Origin: Adlercreutzia agrestimuris
Lineage (GTDB): Bacteria; Actinomycetota; Coriobacteriia; Coriobacteriales; Eggerthellaceae
Direction: 5' to 3'
Assembly: GCF_943193125.1 (NCBI RefSeq)
Contig: NZ_CALPCX010000001.1
Coordinates: forward strand, 310,001-374,000
Length of the DNA stretch: 64,000 bases
A program made the position numbers and the translations under genes. This document shows positions 62,312 to 64,000 of the stretch, piece after piece. The notes under the pieces are model-generated. The model saw only the letters and a list, made by a program, of their open reading frames with translations. It did no database searches and was not told the origin of the DNA. Numbering within the stretch: position 1 is the stretch's first letter; the number at the start of each line of letters is the position of its first letter.

Positions 62312-62366
62312 AGCATTCATAGGTCAGTCATTTCGGTGGCTGACCTTTTTGTTTTACAAAAGATGG
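62267..62366 (+). repeat. Right attachment-type direct repeat (100 bp)
   Basis: Counterpart of 57658-57757: tRNA 3' half, the same terminator (stem AGGTCAG / TGACCT at 62321-62347 plus T-run) and the same following bases ending in ACAAAAGATGG. Marks the right boundary of the element. Confidence 0.88.
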
Positions 62367-62372
62367 GTTATA

Positions 62373-62389
62373 GGACAAAAAACGTGTCT
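62373..62389 (+). repeat. IS-end-like repeat, copy 1
   Basis: GGACAAAAAACGTGTCT occurs here and, identical, at 62463-62479. It lies just outside the right attachment repeat. Confidence 0.7.
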
Positions 62390-62462
62390 GAAAAATTAGT
62401 GTTGATGCAGGTCAGCACCCATTTTTAACCCCAATTTTCTCTTTTTTTGAAAAAATCCACTC

Positions 62463-62479
62463 GGACAAAAAACGTGTCT
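62463..62479 (+). repeat. IS-end-like repeat, copy 2
   Basis: The second copy of GGACAAAAAACGTGTCT, 70 bp before the transposase fragment and in the position of its left end. Two direct copies suggest two insertions of related elements, one now reduced to its end. Confidence 0.7.
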
Positions 62480-62549
62480 AATCTTGAAAGTTTTTCCAGT
62501 TGAGCACATATAAAAGAGAGAAATATTCTCTCTTTTTAAGGTGTCTACG

Positions 62550-62801
62550 ATGAAGACCAAGATTTGTCCAATTTGCGGGTCTAAAATGAAAAGAAATGGC
62601 TTTAATAGCTCTGGTCGTCAACGCTGGAGATGCAAAGGTTGCAATAAGAATGAAACCCACAAAAGAGACAACACTGCTGAGCGTTTTGAAGAGTTCTTAA
62701 AGAGCAAGCTCTTGGCATTGCGCGGGAGATGCAAAAACGGCACGACCAGATGGAAGTCTCCAGCTTGCTGCAGAACGCAGTTGATGGGATCGAGCCATTA
62801 G
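62550..62801 (+). pseudogene. IS1249-like transposase, N-terminal fragment
   Basis: From ATG 62550 the protein reads MKTKICPICGSKMKRNGFNS, then GRQRWRCKGCNKNE: a four-Cys zinc ribbon typical of IS1249/IS256-group transposases, followed by a helix (AERFEEFLKSKLLA). After about residue 52 the similarity ends and the frame runs through unrelated DNA to a stop at 62801. The catalytic DDE domain is missing. A short hairpin with AGAGAGAAATATTCTCTCTTT lies just upstream (62513-62535). Confidence 0.75.
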
Positions 62802-62899
62802 AGGGCAAGCATCGTGTGGGAATCTATGGCGTCCAGCGTGCCTATCGAGTGATAGGCGAGCAAGGAAGCGTTGCCAACGTTGCCACCTCCTACCCATGA
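62704..62899 (+). pseudogene. C-terminal fragment of an unidentified gene
   Basis: A second frame with normal codon texture begins at the transposase break: QALGIAREMQKRHDQMEVSS, LLQNAVDGIEPLEGKHRVGI, then YGVQRAYRVIGEQG and a stop at 62899. It has no start codon or ribosome binding site, so it is the tail of a gene cut by the transposase. The family was not recognised. Confidence 0.5.
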
Positions 62900-63142
62900 A
62901 AGAATCGAACCATCGAAAGTGCAAGATGCCATCCAGGTGGCAAAAGAAGCAGCAAATGACCGAGTGATTTTAAGGCAATCTAAGCGCATGCATCTCACAG
63001 ACCGACGCAGGTTTCAAAAGGATTGCTCGGACGTCTGAGAAAAGAGTAGGGGCAAATAGCCTATTGTGTAATACCGAGCGCATTTTCGCTCGTCATTCCA
63101 CTATGGATTCCGCTTGCCGGGCGAGCCGTGCAAGCGAGCTTC

Positions 63143-63227
63143 GGGCAGAGTTCGAACCTTGTGGCAACTCCGAAATGTTGCCACCGCGGATCGTCCGGGT
63201 CTCTGCCCTCAGCGGGGGATCCCCCGC
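63143..63227. other. oriT-like dyad cluster upstream of mobC
   Basis: Three inverted repeats lie in 85 bp: the outer GGGCAGAG (63143-63150) / CTCTGCCC (63201-63208) encloses GTGGCAAC (63161-63168) / GTTGCCAC (63177-63184), and a perfect 16-bp palindrome GCGGGGGATCCCCCGC follows at 63212-63227. The cluster lies just before a MobC-like gene, the usual place for the transfer origin of mobilisable elements. The nick site cannot be fixed by eye. The rest of 62900-63249 holds no recognised gene. Confidence 0.6.
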
Positions 63228-63249
63228 GCCCCTAGAGAAAGGAACAACC

Positions 63250-63735
63250 ATGCTAGAGGAGAAAACTCACACGATCACATGTCGCCTCGATGAGGCTGAC
63301 TTCGAGAAGCTCACAAGCGAAGCCGCGGCATTGGATATCAACACGAGCGACTACATCAGGTTGCTGACACGATTGCCGGTGGAGGTCAAAGCCGGAGGTG
63401 ACCCTGACTCGTACATAATCATCGAACCAAAAGCTGTATCAATCCTAGATTACCTGATCAGGAAAAACGGGCTCCTACTAAATCAGGCCATCCATTCGCT
63501 CAATACCATTGCGCTCAAGATAAACCATGAAAAGCAGATCGATGCCGAGATGGCCGAACAGATCAAGAAGGCACTCAAAGACGTCGAGGCAGTTGACGCG
63601 AAACTTGCTGATATCAAGTTGGATACCGAAGCGCTCGTTGAAAAGAAGATGCTTTTCTTAGATAGGTATCGACAGAAGCCGAAGCGTCATAGGAAGAGGC
63701 AATCGCTTTCGGTAGCTTCAACAACCGAAAGCTAA
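63250..63735 (+). CDS. mobC: MobC-like plasmid mobilisation relaxosome protein
   Basis: A 161-residue protein. The N-terminus (TITCRLDEADFEKLTSEAAA) has the form of a ribbon-helix-helix DNA-binding segment, followed by the INTSDYIRLLTR helix and the MobC-type YLIRKNGLLLNQAIHSLNT-like region. The C-terminus is Lys/Arg-rich. MobC proteins bind oriT and help the relaxase nick it. ATG 63250 follows AAAGGA at 63238; longer in-frame extensions run through the oriT-like dyads and are rejected. A strong terminator follows, so a relaxase is not cotranscribed in this window. Confidence 0.75.
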   Translation: MLEEKTHTITCRLDEADFEKLTSEAAALDINTSDYIRLLTRLPVEVKAGGDPDSYIIIEPKAVSILDYLIRKNGLLLNQAIHSLNTIALKINHEKQIDAEMAEQIKKALKDVEAVDAKLADIKLDTEALVEKKMLFLDRYRQKPKRHRKRQSLSVASTTES

Positions 63736-63758
63736 AAGACAAGAAAGATTCACGGCCG

Positions 63759-63786
63759 AGAGTCCTGCGTTCGCAGGACTCTTTTT
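63759..63786 (+). terminator. Rho-independent terminator after mobC
   Basis: Perfect 10-bp stem AGAGTCCTGC / GCAGGACTCT with a GTTC loop, followed by five T residues, 24 bp after the mobC stop. Confidence 0.95.
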
Positions 63787-63859
63787 CAGAGAAAACCGAC
63801 TAGTGTTATTACGCGTCGCAAGTAAGTACGCATCCATTTTCTAGATCGGGTTGGGAGGG

Positions 63860-63865
63860 TATAAT
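63860..63865 (+). promoter_or_regulatory. -10 element of the last gene
   Basis: A perfect TATAAT lies about 47 bp before the ATG at 63912. The -35 position (TTTTCT) is poor, so the promoter may need an activator. Confidence 0.45.
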
Positions 63866-63911
63866 AGTTGCAGATGTATTGCAAAACGGTTTACTAGCCG
63901 AAAGGGTCGTC

Positions 63912-64000
63912 ATGGACTACGCGGAACTTGTCAAATCTGAGGCATGCCAAACAGATATTCAACAGTACCTAGCGGATGGCGAGACAACAGCAATCACGAT
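63912..64000 (+). CDS. Unidentified protein, 3' partial
   Basis: ATG 63912 follows AAAGGG and opens a frame to the window end: MDYAELVKSEACQTDIQQYL and ADGETTAIT. Twenty-nine residues are too few to name a family. It has its own -10 element and lies after the mobC terminator, so it is a separate unit of the putative mobilisable element. Confidence 0.55.
   Translation, partial: MDYAELVKSEACQTDIQQYLADGETTAIT

Noticed and set aside
62093-62320. Open frame on the minus strand across the displaced tRNA half
   Set aside because: Its first residues (WSRGQDSNLWPPGYE) are the antisense translation of a tRNA, a well-known false gene.

Overview
The window looks like chromosome from a low-to-mid GC Actinomycetota of the class Coriobacteriia, most likely the Atopobiaceae (Atopobium/Lancefieldella type). 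This is inferred from roughly even base composition, LPXTG-type surface proteins, a meso-diaminopimelate dehydrogenase, an IS1249-like transposase fragment and SdrD/BspA-type surface repertoires. No rRNA or species marker is present, so the assignment is not firm.

Bases 1-22500 are a mostly ordinary chromosomal block: a DHA2-type MFS exporter fused to CBS domains (5' end outside the window); convergent recN; an orphan AbiEi/DUF559-like protein; a cytoplasmic BspA-type leucine-rich-repeat protein divergent from a VWA protein/MoxR-type AAA+ ATPase pair; diaminopimelate dehydrogenase (ddh); a DUF368 lipid-carrier translocase; D-aminoacyl-tRNA deacylase (dtd); an LPXTG-like surface protein; a membrane-anchored GH25 muramidase; and a phosphate operon pstS-pstC-pstA-pstB followed by its response regulator and sensor kinase. 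The PstS-like protein carries its two halves in permuted order. Two inverted copies of a ~185 bp repeat built on GATTAGG hairpins sit in the convergent gaps at 4931-5115 and 22626-22812, bracketing about 17.5 kb.

Bases 22945-52986 are one uninterrupted gene on the minus strand. It encodes a 10,013-residue cell-wall-anchored protein: an unusually long signal-peptide n-region with Gln/Ala/Arg repeats, a duplicated ~580-residue N-terminal module, a very long aromatic/Asn/Thr-rich stalk, a DUF11-like pair in the middle, eight SdrD B-like domains near the C-terminus, Pro/Glu repeats, and an LPKTG sorting signal. It fills almost half the window.

Bases 53000-57112 hold a hairpin-rich intergenic region, an APC-family amino acid/polyamine permease, an acetamidase/formamidase with a perfect 16-bp palindrome at its ribosome binding site, and an HdeD-family membrane protein.

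Bases 57544-62366 are a decayed integrative element at an initiator tRNA-Met gene. A broken 5' tRNA half, an intact tRNA, and a displaced 3' half with its terminator (100-bp direct repeats at 57658 and 62267) mark the ends. Inside are four phage-type genes, all damaged (VapE fragment, DUF285 tail/adhesin fragment with frameshift, frameshifted holin, endolysin with a nonsense codon), and two apparently intact AT-rich minus-strand lipoprotein/membrane genes that look like cargo. No integrase is seen. Beyond it are transposase debris with two directly repeated IS-like ends, a dyad-rich oriT-like region, a MobC-like mobilisation gene with a strong terminator, and the start of one more gene, suggesting a second mobile element that continues past the window.
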